Source: Blastococcus saxobsidens
GTDB taxonomy: Bacteria; Actinomycetota; Actinomycetes; Mycobacteriales; Geodermatophilaceae
Direction of reading: 5' to 3'
DNA: 64,000 nt
NCBI RefSeq assembly: GCF_002938435.1
Contig: NZ_POQT01000008.1
Coordinates: forward strand, 1 to 64,000
Position 1 is the stretch's first letter, and each line of letters begins with the position of its first letter. The position numbers were made by a program, and so were the translations under genes. Below the pieces are notes generated by a model, which was not told the origin of the DNA, searched no databases, and saw nothing but the letters and a program-made list of their open reading frames with translations. Shown in pieces: positions 48,955 through 58,071 of this stretch.

Positions 48955-49629
48955 TCAGATGACGGCGCGGATGGCCTTCTCGAAGCCGATCACGTGCTCC
49001 CGTGCGAGCTCTTCGGCGCGGTCGGCGTCACCGGCCGCGATCGCGCGGAGCAGCTCGACGTGCTCACCGATGTGGGTGTCCACCGTGGGGAGCCGGTCGA
49101 GGAACAGGCAGAAGATCCGTGTCGCCAGGTTGTCGTAGCGCACCAGGACGTCGTCGAGGTGCGGATTGCCCGCGGCCCGGTAGATGGCCCGGTGGACGGT
49201 GAGGTCCCAGCGCATGAGCTCGGTGCGGTCCACCGTCGCCACGTCCAGCTCCACGATCGCGGCGGCGGTCTCCTCGAGCTCCGTGCGCAGGTCGCGGGGG
49301 GCGCGTTCGGCGGCGCGCCGCGCGGCGAGCGGCTCGAGCTGCACGCGGATCTCGGAGATGTGCGCGAGGTCGGTGATGTCCATGCCGGTGGCGAAGGTGC
49401 CGCGTCGGGGGTAGGACACCACGAGCCGGTCCACCTCCAGCCGCTTGAGCGCCTCGCGGACGGGCGTGCGTCCCACCCCCAGGGACCGCGCCAGCGCGTC
49501 GTCGTCGATCGGCTCGCCGGGTCGGATGTCCAGCATGATCAGCTGGTCCCGGATGGCGACGTAGGCGCGGTCGGCCAACGAGGCCCCGACGGTCTCGACG
49601 TCCGGTGCTGCGGTCATCACGGCGCCCAT
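48955..49629 (-). CDS. FCD-type GntR transcriptional regulator
   Basis: A 224-residue regulator. Winged helix at the N-terminus (YVAIRDQLIMLDIRPGEPID; RSLGVGRTPVREALKRLEVD), then the helical FCD ligand domain with metal-binding acidic and His residues (ELMRWDLTVHRAIYRAAGNP; HIGEHVELLRAIAAGD). ATG at 49629 or 49617. It is divergent from sdaA; two palindromes in the gap are likely operators, and a related site precedes glyA, so it may control the glycine/serine end of the pathway. Confidence 0.9.
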   Translation of the reverse strand: MGAVMTAAPDVETVGASLADRAYVAIRDQLIMLDIRPGEPIDDDALARSLGVGRTPVREALKRLEVDRLVVSYPRRGTFATGMDITDLAHISEIRVQLEPLAARRAAERAPRDLRTELEETAAAIVELDVATVDRTELMRWDLTVHRAIYRAAGNPHLDDVLVRYDNLATRIFCLFLDRLPTVDTHIGEHVELLRAIAAGDADRAEELAREHVIGFEKAIRAVI

Positions 49630-49668
49630 CCTAGAGGCTGGACGGCCAGAATCCTTGCCCCTCGAGAG

Positions 49669-49706
49669 GGAACGACATATCGTTCCTCTACAGCTGATAT
49701 ACCAAA
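49669..49706. promoter_or_regulatory. two candidate operators between gntR and sdaA
   Basis: GGAACGACATATCGTTCC (49669-49686) has 7-bp arms that pair perfectly around CATA. GCTGATATACCAAA (49693-49706) shares the core CTGATATACCA with the site before glyA. Either is a plausible target of the divergent GntR protein. Confidence 0.5.
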
Positions 49707-49736
49707 GGGCTTTCAGATGGGCGTCGAGGGGGTCGC

Positions 49737-51110
49737 GTGACGATCAGCGTGTTCGACCTCTTCAAGGTCGGCATCGGCCCGTCCAGCTCGCACACGGTGG
49801 GTCCCATGCGGGCCGCCGCCACGTTCGCCGCCCGGCTCCGCGACGAAGGCCTCCTGCGCCGGGTCGCGGGCGTCCGCTGCGAGCTGTTCGGTTCGCTGGG
49901 CGCCACGGGGCACGGGCACGGCAGCGTGAAGGCCGTCGTCCTCGGGCTGGAGGGCGAGCTGCCCGACGTCGTCGATCCGGTCGCGGCCGACCCGCGGGTC
50001 TCCGCCGTGCGCGCCGAGGGCGAGCTCCACCTGGCCGGCGAGCACGCGATCGCCTTCGCCGTCGACGACGACGTCGTCCTGCACCGCCGTCGGCGGCTCC
50101 CGTTCCACAGCAACGGGATGGTCTTCACCGCCCTGGACGCCGAGGGCGGCGAGGTGTCCCGGCGCGAGTACTACTCCGTCGGCGGCGGCTTCGTGCTCGA
50201 CGAGGACGACGCGGGCGCGCCCGTGCTCGTCGAGGACCCGACCCCGGTGCGCTACCCGTTCCGCACGGCTGACGAGCTGCTCGCCCACACCGCCCGGACC
50301 GGCCTGCGGATCAGCGACGTCATGCTGGCCAACGAGCTGTCCTGGCGCAGCGAGGCCGAGGTCCGCTCGGGCCTGCTGCACCTCTGGGCGGTCATGCAGG
50401 AGTGCGTGGAGCGCGGCACCCGCACCCCCGGCGTGCTGCCCGGCGGGCTCAAGGTGCGCCGCCGGGCGGCGGCCCTGCGCGAGCAGCTCGAGCGGGCGCA
50501 GGACGACACCGACCCGCTGCGCGCCATGGAGTGGGTCACCCTGTACGCGCTGGCGGTGAACGAGGAGAACGCCGCGGGTGGACGGGTCGTCACGGCGCCG
50601 ACCAACGGTGCGGCCGGCATCGTCCCGGCGGTCCTGCACTACCACCGCGACTTCGTGCCCGGCCACGACGACGACGCCGTCGTCCGGTTCCTGCTCACGG
50701 CTGCGGCGATCGGCCTGCTGTTCAAGGAGAACGCCTCGATCTCGGGAGCCGAGGTCGGGTGCCAGGGCGAGGTCGGATCGGCCTGCTCCATGGCCGCGGC
50801 AGGGTTGGCGGAGCTGCTCGGTGGCACGCCGGAGCAGGTCGAGAACGCCGCGGAGATCGGCATCGAGCACAACCTCGGGCTCACCTGCGACCCGGTCGGC
50901 GGCCTGGTGCAGATCCCGTGCATCGAGCGCAACGCCGTGGGCTCGGTCAAGGCCATCACCGCGGCGCGCATGGCCGTGCGCGGCGACGGCAGCCACTACG
51001 TCTCGCTGGACAAGGCGATCAAGACCATGCGGGAGACCGGCGCCGACATGTCGGTCAAGTACAAGGAGACCGCCCGCGGTGGGCTGGCGCTCAACATCGT
51101 CGAGTGCTGA
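49737..51110 (+). CDS. sdaA: L-serine ammonia-lyase, iron-sulfur type
   Basis: Deaminates serine to pyruvate. A 457-residue single-chain enzyme with fused beta ([40 protein letters not shown]) and alpha parts ([17 protein letters not shown]). The 4Fe-4S ligands are in [26 protein letters not shown] and [12 protein letters not shown]. It provides the exit from betaine-derived serine to central metabolism. GTG start 49737; purU follows 10 bases later. Confidence 0.95.
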   Translation: MTISVFDLFKVGIGPSSSHTVGPMRAAATFAARLRDEGLLRRVAGVRCELFGSLGATGHGHGSVKAVVLGLEGELPDVVDPVAADPRVSAVRAEGELHLAGEHAIAFAVDDDVVLHRRRRLPFHSNGMVFTALDAEGGEVSRREYYSVGGGFVLDEDDAGAPVLVEDPTPVRYPFRTADELLAHTARTGLRISDVMLANELSWRSEAEVRSGLLHLWAVMQECVERGTRTPGVLPGGLKVRRRAAALREQLERAQDDTDPLRAMEWVTLYALAVNEENAAGGRVVTAPTNGAAGIVPAVLHYHRDFVPGHDDDAVVRFLLTAAAIGLLFKENASISGAEVGCQGEVGSACSMAAAGLAELLGGTPEQVENAAEIGIEHNLGLTCDPVGGLVQIPCIERNAVGSVKAITAARMAVRGDGSHYVSLDKAIKTMRETGADMSVKYKETARGGLALNIVEC

Positions 51111-51120
51111 GGAGGCACCG

Positions 51121-51969
51121 ATGTCCCACACCTGCACGCTCACGCTGAGCTGCCCGGAGCGACCGGGCATCGTGCGAGCGGTGAGCAGCTTCCTCTTCGA
51201 GCAGGGCTACGACATCGTCGAGCACCAGCAGTTCGACGACGCGGTGCGCGGTCAGCTGTTCCTCCGCACGGCCTTCGTCGGCGCCGAGGGAACCGACCCC
51301 GAGCAGTTGCACACCGCGTTCGCCCCCGTGGCCGACCAGTTCGGCATGACGTACTCGGTCACGGGCGCGCAGCCGCTGCGGATCCTGATGATGGTCTCCA
51401 CGCTGGGGCACTGCCTCAACGACCTGGTGTTCCGCTGGCGCGCCGGGAGCCTGGGCGGGGAGCTGGTCGCCGTGGTCTCCAACCACGAGGACCTCCGCCC
51501 CATGGCGGAGGCCGCCGGGCTGCCGTTCTTCCACGTCCCGGTCACCCCGGCCACGAAGGCCGCTGCCGAGGCCCGGCTGCTGGAACTGGTCGACGCGTGC
51601 GGTGCCGACCTGGTCGTCCTGGCCCGCTACATGCAGGTGCTGTCCGACGCGGCCTGTCGGGCGCTGCACGGGCGGGCCATCAACATCCACCACTCCTTCC
51701 TCCCCGGCTTCAAGGGCGCCAAGCCCTACCACCAGGCGTTCGACCGCGGCGTGAAGCTGGTGGGCGCGACCGCCCACTACGTCACGCCCGACCTGGACGA
51801 GGGGCCGATCATCGAGCAGGAGGTCATCCGGATCGACCACACCCACGACCCGCGGGCGCTGGCGACGGTCGGCCGGGACGCCGAGGCGCTGGCCCTGTCC
51901 CGGGCGGTGCGCTGGCACTGCGAGCGCCGGGTGCTGCTCAACGGGTCGAGCACCGTGGTCTTCCGATGA
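51121..51969 (+). CDS. purU: formyltetrahydrofolate deformylase
   Basis: Releases formate and THF from 10-formyl-THF. A 282-residue protein with an N-terminal ACT domain (LTLSCPERPGIVRAVSSFLF) and a C-terminal formyltransferase fold; the catalytic triad is visible as Asn-x-His in INIHHSFLPGFKGA and the Asp in GATAHYVTPDLDEGPII. In this cluster it recycles the one-carbon units that dimethylglycine and sarcosine oxidation load on folate. Ribosome site GAGGAGG ahead of ATG. Confidence 0.95.
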   Translation: MSHTCTLTLSCPERPGIVRAVSSFLFEQGYDIVEHQQFDDAVRGQLFLRTAFVGAEGTDPEQLHTAFAPVADQFGMTYSVTGAQPLRILMMVSTLGHCLNDLVFRWRAGSLGGELVAVVSNHEDLRPMAEAAGLPFFHVPVTPATKAAAEARLLELVDACGADLVVLARYMQVLSDAACRALHGRAINIHHSFLPGFKGAKPYHQAFDRGVKLVGATAHYVTPDLDEGPIIEQEVIRIDHTHDPRALATVGRDAEALALSRAVRWHCERRVLLNGSSTVVFR

Positions 51970-52127
51970 GCACCGGCGTCCTCCCGGCCGCCCGGTCCCC
52001 GGGTGATCCGGTTCGGCGCCCCTGAGGGGCGACGCGGTGCGGCGCGCGCCACCGTTCCTCCGCCGGACACCGCCGACCGGCGGCGGGCCCGGGCGGGGCC
52101 CCGCCGCCGCCGCCGTCTGGCCCTCCA

Positions 52128-52143
52128 CGGAACGGACGTTCCG
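52128..52143. promoter_or_regulatory. palindrome upstream of the IclR gene
   Basis: CGGAACGGACGTTCCG is a perfect palindrome with 7-bp arms around GA, in the 318-base gap between purU and the iclR-type gene. IclR-family proteins often bind GTTCCG-type sites, and autoregulation is common. Confidence 0.45.
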
Positions 52144-52287
52144 CAGGCGCCCGGACGGGGTGCTGGTCAGGACGCGCTCTCCATGCGCCGGCCCGCCAGG
52201 GCCCATGGCGCACCGGTGCCACCCCACCGGGGTGGGTGCCGGGTGACCTGTGGCCGGGTGCGTGGCACAGGTCCCTAGGCTGGGCGC

Positions 52288-53082
52288 ATGGGTGTCGAGG
52301 AGAACCGCGCAGCCGAGCGCGCGCCGGCAGCGCTGGTGCAGTCGGTGGACCGCGCGCTCGCCGTCCTCGAGATCCTCGGCTCGCGTGGGGAGGCCGGTGT
52401 CACCGAGATCGCGGCCGAGCTCGGCGTGCACAAGTCCACCGCGTTCCGGCTCGTCGCCGTCCTGGAGAGCCGTGAGTTCGTGGAGCAGCTGGCCGAGCGG
52501 GGCAAGTATCGACTGGGTTTCGGCATCGTCCGGCTCGCCGGCGTGACCGCCGCGCAGCTGGATCTGACCCGCGAGGGCCGCCGGACGTGCGAGGAACTGG
52601 CCGTGGACCTGGGTGAGACGGTCAACATCGCGATCCTCGACGGGGACCGGGTGGTCAACATCAGCCAGGCCCGGGGATCCGGAGCGATCACCTCCTACAA
52701 CTGGGTGGGTCAAGCGACGCCGCTGCACGCCACCTCCAGCGGCAAGGTGCTGCTGGCCTTCGCCCCCGAGCCGCTGCGCAAGAAGCTCCTGGGCGGAGAT
52801 CTGCCGCGCTTCACCGACGCGACCCTCACCACCCCCGAGGCGCTCGAGCGGGAGCTCGCCGAGACCCGGCGCCGCGGTTGGGCCGCGACGGCGGAGGAGT
52901 ACGAGATGGGTCTCAACGCGGTGGCCGCGCCCGTACGGGATGCCGAGAGCCGCGTGGTCGCGGCGGTCAGTGCGTCCGGCCCCGCCTTCCGGCTGACCCG
53001 GGAGTCCTTCGACGTCGTGTCCTCGCAGGTCGTGGCTGCGGCCGATGCGCTCAGCCGCAGGTTGGGGTTCTTCCCTCGCTAG
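52288..53082 (+). CDS. IclR-family transcriptional regulator
   Basis: A 264-residue regulator: winged helix (LVQSVDRALAVLEILGSRGE; VTEIAAELGVHKSTAFRLVA) and the IclR effector domain (LDGDRVVNISQARGSGAITS; PLHATSSGKVLLAFAP; ATAEEYEMGLNAVAAPVRD). ATG 52288. It stands between the serine/folate genes and the second BCCT/Rieske group and is the likely regulator of the latter. No ligand can be named from sequence. Confidence 0.93.
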   Translation: MGVEENRAAERAPAALVQSVDRALAVLEILGSRGEAGVTEIAAELGVHKSTAFRLVAVLESREFVEQLAERGKYRLGFGIVRLAGVTAAQLDLTREGRRTCEELAVDLGETVNIAILDGDRVVNISQARGSGAITSYNWVGQATPLHATSSGKVLLAFAPEPLRKKLLGGDLPRFTDATLTTPEALERELAETRRRGWAATAEEYEMGLNAVAAPVRDAESRVVAAVSASGPAFRLTRESFDVVSSQVVAAADALSRRLGFFPR

Positions 53083-53169
53083 AGCTGCTACCGGGGACAT
53101 CGGTCGGCGTCGGGGCACGGGAGAGTGCTGGAGACGCCCGGTCCACGAGCCTGCGCTCTCGACACCGCC

Positions 53170-53219
53170 GGCGGAGGACCCGGGGCGTCCGGCAGCGCCG
53201 GCGCCCCGAGCCCTCCGCC
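53170..53219. terminator. bidirectional stem-loop between convergent genes
   Basis: GGCGGAGG (53170-53177) pairs with CCTCCGCC (53212-53219), with further inner pairing of GGGGCG and CGCCCC. It lies between the ends of the convergent iclR-type gene and the BCCT gene. Confidence 0.5.
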
Positions 53220-53223
53220 GCTC

Positions 53224-54906
53224 CTACTGCTGCCCGGCCGGCTCGGGGGCGGTGCTGGAATCCGTCGCCGACGCCTGGGGTCCGGGCACTGCCGTCCCCT
53301 TGCGTGCCATCTCCGCGGAGTGCGCGAGAACCGCCCTGCGGATCTGCGGATCGAGCGTCGAGGCGTAGGGCTCCCGCCGCAGTTCCAGCACCAGGTTCAC
53401 GGAGATCGCGATGAGGACCAGCACGAACACGGTGGCCACCAGGATGGTGGCCGACTGCATCGCGCTGAGACCCCCGGCGAGGGTGAGCGCCGCGGCGACA
53501 CCGGCGATGGCGACGCCCCACAGGATCACCACGGCGCGGCTCGGCGAGGTGGTGCCCCGCTGGGAGAGCATGCCGAGCACCAGGGAGGCCGAATCGGCGC
53601 TGCTGACGAAGAACAGCGTGATGAGCGCCATGACGAGCACCGCGGTGACCACGGGCAGCGGGAACTCGGCCAGGAGTGCGAACAGTGCGCCGCTGGCACC
53701 GCTGTCGGCGAGGGACTGGCTCAGCTCGGCCTGGCCGGTGAGCTCGAAGTGGGTGGCGGTGCCGCCGAGCACGGCGAACCAGACGATGCTGACCAGGGTC
53801 GGGACGATCATCACGAAGGTGACGAACTGCCGGATCGTGCGCCCGCGTGAGATGCGGGCGATGAAGGTGCCCACGAACGGCGTCCAGGAGATCCACCAGG
53901 CCCAGTAGAAGAGCGTCCAGCCCGACAGCCATTCCTGGCCGCCCCAGGCTCCCGAGACGAAGCTCATCGACGGCAGGCCGGCGAGGTAGTCCCCGGTCAC
54001 GTCGGTGATGGTGTTGAAGATGTGCGTGGTCGGTCCGAGGACGAACACGAAGGCGGCGAGCAGTGCCGCGAGGACCACGTTGGTGTTGCTGACCAGCCTG
54101 ATTCCCCGGTGCACGCCGCTCACCGCCGACAGGACGTACAGCAGCGTGAGCCCACCGATCACGGCCAGGGCGACGCCGACGTTCTCCGGGACGCCGAAGG
54201 AGGTCGCCAGCCCGCTGTTGATCTGCATCGCGCCGAGGCCGAGCGACGTCGCCGCGCCGAAGACGGTCGCGAAGATCGCCAGGATGTCGACCGCGCGCCG
54301 GATCCCCGTCCGGTGCTCGCCCACCAGCGGGACGACGGCGGAGCTGACCAGGCTGGGGCGGCCCTTCCGGAACACGCCGTAGGCCAGCGCCATGCCGATC
54401 ACGGCGTACATGGCCCAGGGGTGCAGGCCCCAGTGGAACACCGAGTACTGCAGGCCCAGCCGAGCGGCTTCGGGGGTGCCGCCCTCCTGGAGCCCCAGCG
54501 GCGCGTCGGTGAGGTGGTAGAGCGGCTCGGCGACGCCCCAGAACACCAGTCCGATCCCCATCCCGGCGGCGAACAGCATGGAGAGCCACGATCCGGTGCT
54601 GAACTCCGGCCGCTCGTCGTCCTTGCCCAGCCGGATGCGGCCGTAGCGGGACACCGCCAGGACGCCGGCCAGCAGGACGAAGGCCGTGCTGGCGAGGACG
54701 AAGATCCAGCCCGTGTTGTCGATCACGGCGCTGAAGGCGGTGCCGACCGTCTCGCCGAGGTGGTCGCCGGCGACGACCCCCCAGAGCACGAAGACGAGGA
54801 TCAGCGCCAGGGAGACGCCGAACACGGTCCGGTCCGTCCGTGGTGCCTCGGTGGCCGGTGGGCCATCGGTCGGTCCTCGATCGTGGTGCTGTGTCGCGTG
54901 GGTCAT
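53224..54906 (-). CDS. second BCCT-family transporter
   Basis: A 560-residue carrier with twelve predicted helices: FAAGMGIGLVFWGVAEPLYH, GWTLFYWAWWISWTPFVGTF, RISRGRTIRQFVTFVMIVP and FFVSSADSASLVLG. It is shorter at both termini than the first BCCT protein and lacks its C-terminal repeat. Divergent from the Rieske operon, it is probably the glycine betaine importer feeding that enzyme. The shared gap holds a striking inverted repeat. Confidence 0.93.
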   Translation of the reverse strand: MTHATQHHDRGPTDGPPATEAPRTDRTVFGVSLALILVFVLWGVVAGDHLGETVGTAFSAVIDNTGWIFVLASTAFVLLAGVLAVSRYGRIRLGKDDERPEFSTGSWLSMLFAAGMGIGLVFWGVAEPLYHLTDAPLGLQEGGTPEAARLGLQYSVFHWGLHPWAMYAVIGMALAYGVFRKGRPSLVSSAVVPLVGEHRTGIRRAVDILAIFATVFGAATSLGLGAMQINSGLATSFGVPENVGVALAVIGGLTLLYVLSAVSGVHRGIRLVSNTNVVLAALLAAFVFVLGPTTHIFNTITDVTGDYLAGLPSMSFVSGAWGGQEWLSGWTLFYWAWWISWTPFVGTFIARISRGRTIRQFVTFVMIVPTLVSIVWFAVLGGTATHFELTGQAELSQSLADSGASGALFALLAEFPLPVVTAVLVMALITLFFVSSADSASLVLGMLSQRGTTSPSRAVVILWGVAIAGVAAALTLAGGLSAMQSATILVATVFVLVLIAISVNLVLELRREPYASTLDPQIRRAVLAHSAEMARKGTAVPGPQASATDSSTAPEPAGQQ

Positions 54907-54974
54907 GGCGCCTCTCCCTAGACGTTGCGCGTGTCACGCTGCGGTGCGCGATACGAAACAGCTGTCCGGCGCCT

Positions 54975-55052
54975 GTGTCAATGGTCACGTTCCGCTTCCA
55001 CCAGAAGTGCCGAGAGATCAACGATTCGAACTCGGGACGTGACCATTGACAC
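54975..55052. promoter_or_regulatory. perfect 16-bp inverted repeat in the BCCT–Rieske gap
   Basis: GTGTCAATGGTCACGT (54975-54990) and its exact reverse complement (55037-55052) are 46 bases apart, symmetric between the two divergent starts. Each arm itself is a partial palindrome (GTGTCAATGGTCAC), so these look like two copies of one operator, one per promoter. The nearby IclR protein is a candidate binder. Confidence 0.6.
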
Positions 55053-55073
55053 ACTCGCAGGAACGCTGTCAGC

Positions 55074-55499
55074 ATGTTGCGTATGACGGCGGATGTTTCG
55101 CATAGCGCACCCGATGGACGACGAGTGCGGGTCTGCGCGTTGAGCGAGCTGGCCCCGGGTGAGGGCCGTCGCGTCGAGCTGGACCCCCCGGTCGCCGTCT
55201 TCCACACCGACGACGGGGACGTCTACGCCATCGACGACACGTGCACCCACCAGGACGCCTCGCTGGCCGACGGCTGGCTGGAGGGATGCGAGGTGGAGTG
55301 CCCGCTGCACGCCTCCCGGTTCGATCTCCGCACCGGTGCCGTGGACGCTCCTCCGGCCAAGAAGCCGGTGCGCACCCATGAGGTGTCGGTCGAGGGCGAC
55401 GACGTCTACATCACCCTCTCCGAGGCGGCACCCAACCTGCCGCCCGGCGTCGGGGCGCCGACGGGCGGCTCTGCCCCCTCGACGCAGGGCCTGGCATGA
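55074..55499 (+). CDS. Rieske [2Fe-2S] ferredoxin of the oxygenase system
   Basis: A 141-residue soluble ferredoxin. The Rieske ligands are complete: CTHQDASLADG (Cys, His) and CEVECPLHASRF (Cys, His). It would carry electrons from the flavoprotein reductase to the oxygenase. Start ATG 55074 (AGGAA upstream); ATG 55083 is possible. A 16-residue low-complexity tail is unusual but harmless. Its stop overlaps the reductase start. Confidence 0.88.
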   Translation: MLRMTADVSHSAPDGRRVRVCALSELAPGEGRRVELDPPVAVFHTDDGDVYAIDDTCTHQDASLADGWLEGCEVECPLHASRFDLRTGAVDAPPAKKPVRTHEVSVEGDDVYITLSEAAPNLPPGVGAPTGGSAPSTQGLA

Positions 55500-56680
55500 G
55501 GACGGTCGCTGTCGTCGGCGCCTCCCTGGCGGGGCTGAGCGCCGTCCGCGCGTTGCGCCGGCAGGGGTTCGAGGGCCGGGTCGTCGTGGTCGGCGGGGAG
55601 CCGCACCGCCCCTACGACCGCCCGCCGCTGTCCAAGGACTTCCTCGCCGGCCGCCTGGAGGAGCCGGACCTGACCCTCGAGGCCGAGGGTGAGGACCTGG
55701 GCCTGGAGTGGCGGCTGGGCAGCCCCGCCGTGTGCCTCGACCCCTCGGCCCGCACCGTCCGCCTCGGCGACGGCAGTGCGGTCCAGGCGGATGGCGTCGT
55801 CCTGGCCACCGGGGCGCTGCCGTGCCGGCTGCCCGGCTCGGAACGGTACGACAACGTCCACGTCCTCCGGACGCTGCGGGACGCCCTGGCCCTGCGCGAG
55901 CAACTGCTCCCCGGTCGGCGGCTGGTCGTCGTGGGCGCCGGGCTCATCGGGCTCGAGGTCGCCTCGACCGCACGGGCGTTGGGCATCGACGTCACCGTCG
56001 TGGACCCCCAGGCCGCACCGATGACCGAAGCCCTGGGGCTCGACGTCGCCGGGGTCGTGACGGCCCTGCACGAGCGCAACGGTGTGCGCCTGCTCGGCGG
56101 CGCGCGGGTCGAGGGTCTGGTCGGCCCCGGAGCGGGCCGCGCCGAGGGTGTGCAGCTGCACGGCGGGCTCCGGCTCCCGGCCGACCTCGTCCTGCTCGCC
56201 ATGGGTGTGCGGCCGGCGGTCGAGTGGCTGCACGGGTCCGGCGTTCGGGTGGACCGGCGCGGCGTGCTGTGCGACGGCGCCGGGGTCAGCAGCATCCCGG
56301 GGGTCGTGGCGGTGGGGGACTGCTCGGCCTGGTACGACGTCGAGGACGCCGACTTCCGCCGCGAGGAGCACTGGACCGCCGCCCGCGAGCGCGCGGCCGT
56401 GGCGGTCGGCTCGCTGCTCGGCTGCTCCACGCCGGCGCCCGTCCGGCCGCCCTACTTCTGGTCCGACCAGTTCGGGCTCCGCCTGCAGTTCACCGGTCGC
56501 CGCCGCGCCGACGACGAGCTCGTGGTGGAGGAGGGCGATCCCCTCGACCTGGACTTCCTGGCCACCTATCGCCGGGAGGGGCTGCCCGTCGGGGTCGTCG
56601 CCCTCGAGCGAGGGCGGTCCTTCACCAAGTGGCGCCGCGTCCTCGCCGCGCCGGCCATCCAGCAAGCCGTCCGTGCCTAG
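55496..56680 (+). CDS. FAD-dependent ferredoxin reductase
   Basis: A 394-residue pyridine-nucleotide reductase of the class found with three-part Rieske oxygenases. FAD motif VAVVGASLAGLSAVRALRRQ, RPPLSKDFLAGR, NAD motif VVVGAGLIGLEVASTARALG, FAD-binding VPG-like GVVAVGDCSAW, and a C-terminal reductase domain (YFWSDQFGLRLQFTGRRRAD). Moves electrons from NAD(P)H to the Rieske ferredoxin. ATG overlaps the ferredoxin stop. Confidence 0.93.
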   Translation: MRTVAVVGASLAGLSAVRALRRQGFEGRVVVVGGEPHRPYDRPPLSKDFLAGRLEEPDLTLEAEGEDLGLEWRLGSPAVCLDPSARTVRLGDGSAVQADGVVLATGALPCRLPGSERYDNVHVLRTLRDALALREQLLPGRRLVVVGAGLIGLEVASTARALGIDVTVVDPQAAPMTEALGLDVAGVVTALHERNGVRLLGGARVEGLVGPGAGRAEGVQLHGGLRLPADLVLLAMGVRPAVEWLHGSGVRVDRRGVLCDGAGVSSIPGVVAVGDCSAWYDVEDADFRREEHWTAARERAAVAVGSLLGCSTPAPVRPPYFWSDQFGLRLQFTGRRRADDELVVEEGDPLDLDFLATYRREGLPVGVVALERGRSFTKWRRVLAAPAIQQAVRA

Positions 56681-56719
56681 CCCGTCCCTCCCTCGTCCGA
56701 CGCAACCCCGAGGTGTCAC

Positions 56720-57841
56720 GTGACCACGACCGACCTGCCCGCCAGCCTCATCCCGACGCTGCCCGGCCAGCACTACACCGATCGCAACGTCTTCGGCCTC
56801 GAGCAGTCGAGGATCTTCGAGCAGATGTGGTTCTGCGCCGTCCGTGCGGCCGACCTGCCCACGCCGGGGAAGTTCGAGAAGGTCCAGATCGGTCGGGAGA
56901 GCGTGCTGGTCGTGCGCGGCCGGGACGGCGGGCTGCGCGCCTTCCTCAACATCTGCCGGCACCGGGGGGCGCAGATCTGCACCGAGGACTCCGGCGAGGT
57001 CAAGCGCGCCTTCCAGTGCCCGTACCACGCCTGGACCTACGACCTGTCGGGCAAGCTGATCGCCGCTCCGAACCTGACGAGCATGCCGGACGTCGACCGC
57101 GTCCAGTACGGACTGGTGCCGGTGCACCTGCGGGAGTGGCTGGGCTACGCGTGGGTCTGCCTCGCCGACGAGCCCCCGTCGTTCGAGGAGGACGTGATGG
57201 GCGCCGTCGTGGAGCGCCTGGGCGACCTCGAGTCGATCGACCGCTACGACCTGGACACGCTCGAGGTGGGCCGGCGCATCACCTACGACGTCAAGGCGAA
57301 CTGGAAGCTCATCGTCGAGAACTTCATGGAGTGCTACCACTGCGCGACGATCCACCCGGAGCTGACCGAGGTGCTCCCGGAGTTCGCCGACGGGTACGCC
57401 GCCCAGTACTACGTGGGGCACGGCGCGGAGTTCGGCGACGACGTCAAGGGCTTCACCGTCGACGGCAGCGAGGGCTTCGACAAGCTGCCGGGCGTCGCGG
57501 ACGACCAGGACCGGCGCTACTACGCGCTCACGGTCAAGCCGAGCGTGTTCATCAACCTGGTGCCCGACCACGTGATCTTCCACCGCATGTTCCCGCTCGC
57601 GGAGGACCGCACCGTCGTCGTCTGCGACTGGCTGTACACCAAGGAGGTGGTGGAGTCCGGCAAGGACGTCTCGCGGTCCGTGGAGCTCTTCCACCGCGTC
57701 AACGAGCAGGACTTCGAGGCCTGCGAGCGGACCCAGCCGGCCATGTCCTCGCGGGCGTACGCGAGGGGCGGGGTGCTGGTGCCGTCGGAGCACCACATCA
57801 GCGCCTTCCACGAATGGGTGAGCGCGCGGATCTCCGGCTGA
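56720..57841 (+). CDS. Rieske oxygenase, probable glycine betaine N-demethylase
   Basis: A 373-residue oxygenase large subunit. The Rieske site is NICRHRGAQIC plus CPYHAWTYDLSGKL; the mononuclear iron site is NWKLIVENFMECYHCATIHP. This is the GbcA/stachydrine-demethylase type acting on quaternary amines rather than aromatics. Given the neighbouring dimethylglycine and sarcosine oxidases, glycine betaine to dimethylglycine plus formaldehyde is the best guess. Here the electron partners are a Rieske ferredoxin and a flavoprotein, unlike the single GbcB reductase of Pseudomonas. GTG start 56720. A strong terminator follows. Confidence 0.85.
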   Translation: MTTTDLPASLIPTLPGQHYTDRNVFGLEQSRIFEQMWFCAVRAADLPTPGKFEKVQIGRESVLVVRGRDGGLRAFLNICRHRGAQICTEDSGEVKRAFQCPYHAWTYDLSGKLIAAPNLTSMPDVDRVQYGLVPVHLREWLGYAWVCLADEPPSFEEDVMGAVVERLGDLESIDRYDLDTLEVGRRITYDVKANWKLIVENFMECYHCATIHPELTEVLPEFADGYAAQYYVGHGAEFGDDVKGFTVDGSEGFDKLPGVADDQDRRYYALTVKPSVFINLVPDHVIFHRMFPLAEDRTVVVCDWLYTKEVVESGKDVSRSVELFHRVNEQDFEACERTQPAMSSRAYARGGVLVPSEHHISAFHEWVSARISG

Positions 57842-57860
57842 CCCGCCGACCGTCCCGGAC

Positions 57861-57904
57861 GCGACGAGACCCGGACCCCCGACTGGGGGCCCGGGTCTCG
57901 TCGC
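57861..57904 (+). terminator. strong terminator of the Rieske operon
   Basis: A 20-bp stem with a single mismatch (GCGACGAGACCCGG at 57861-57874 paired with CCGGGTCTCGTCGC at 57891-57904, plus CCCCC/GGGGG inside) and a 4-base loop, 20 bases after the oxygenase stop. Confidence 0.85.
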
Positions 57905-58071
57905 GTGCCGCGCGAGGACGTCCGGGGATCGGCCGAGCAGTACGACGAGCCGGGCGACGCGGTCGACACCGGCAAAGCGCCGCCGGCCGAGGTGGCCCCG
58001 GGCGCGCCGGGCCGGAGACGGAGGGTCACGGGGAGGGTGCCGGGCCGTGGCCAGCGCCCTCCCCGCGACAG

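Noticed and set aside
54945-55109. A second, outer inverted repeat (TGCGCGATACGAAAC / GTTTCGCATAGCGCA) around the BCCT–Rieske gap
   Set aside because: Two mismatches, and the right arm lies inside the ferredoxin coding sequence; weaker than the perfect inner repeat.
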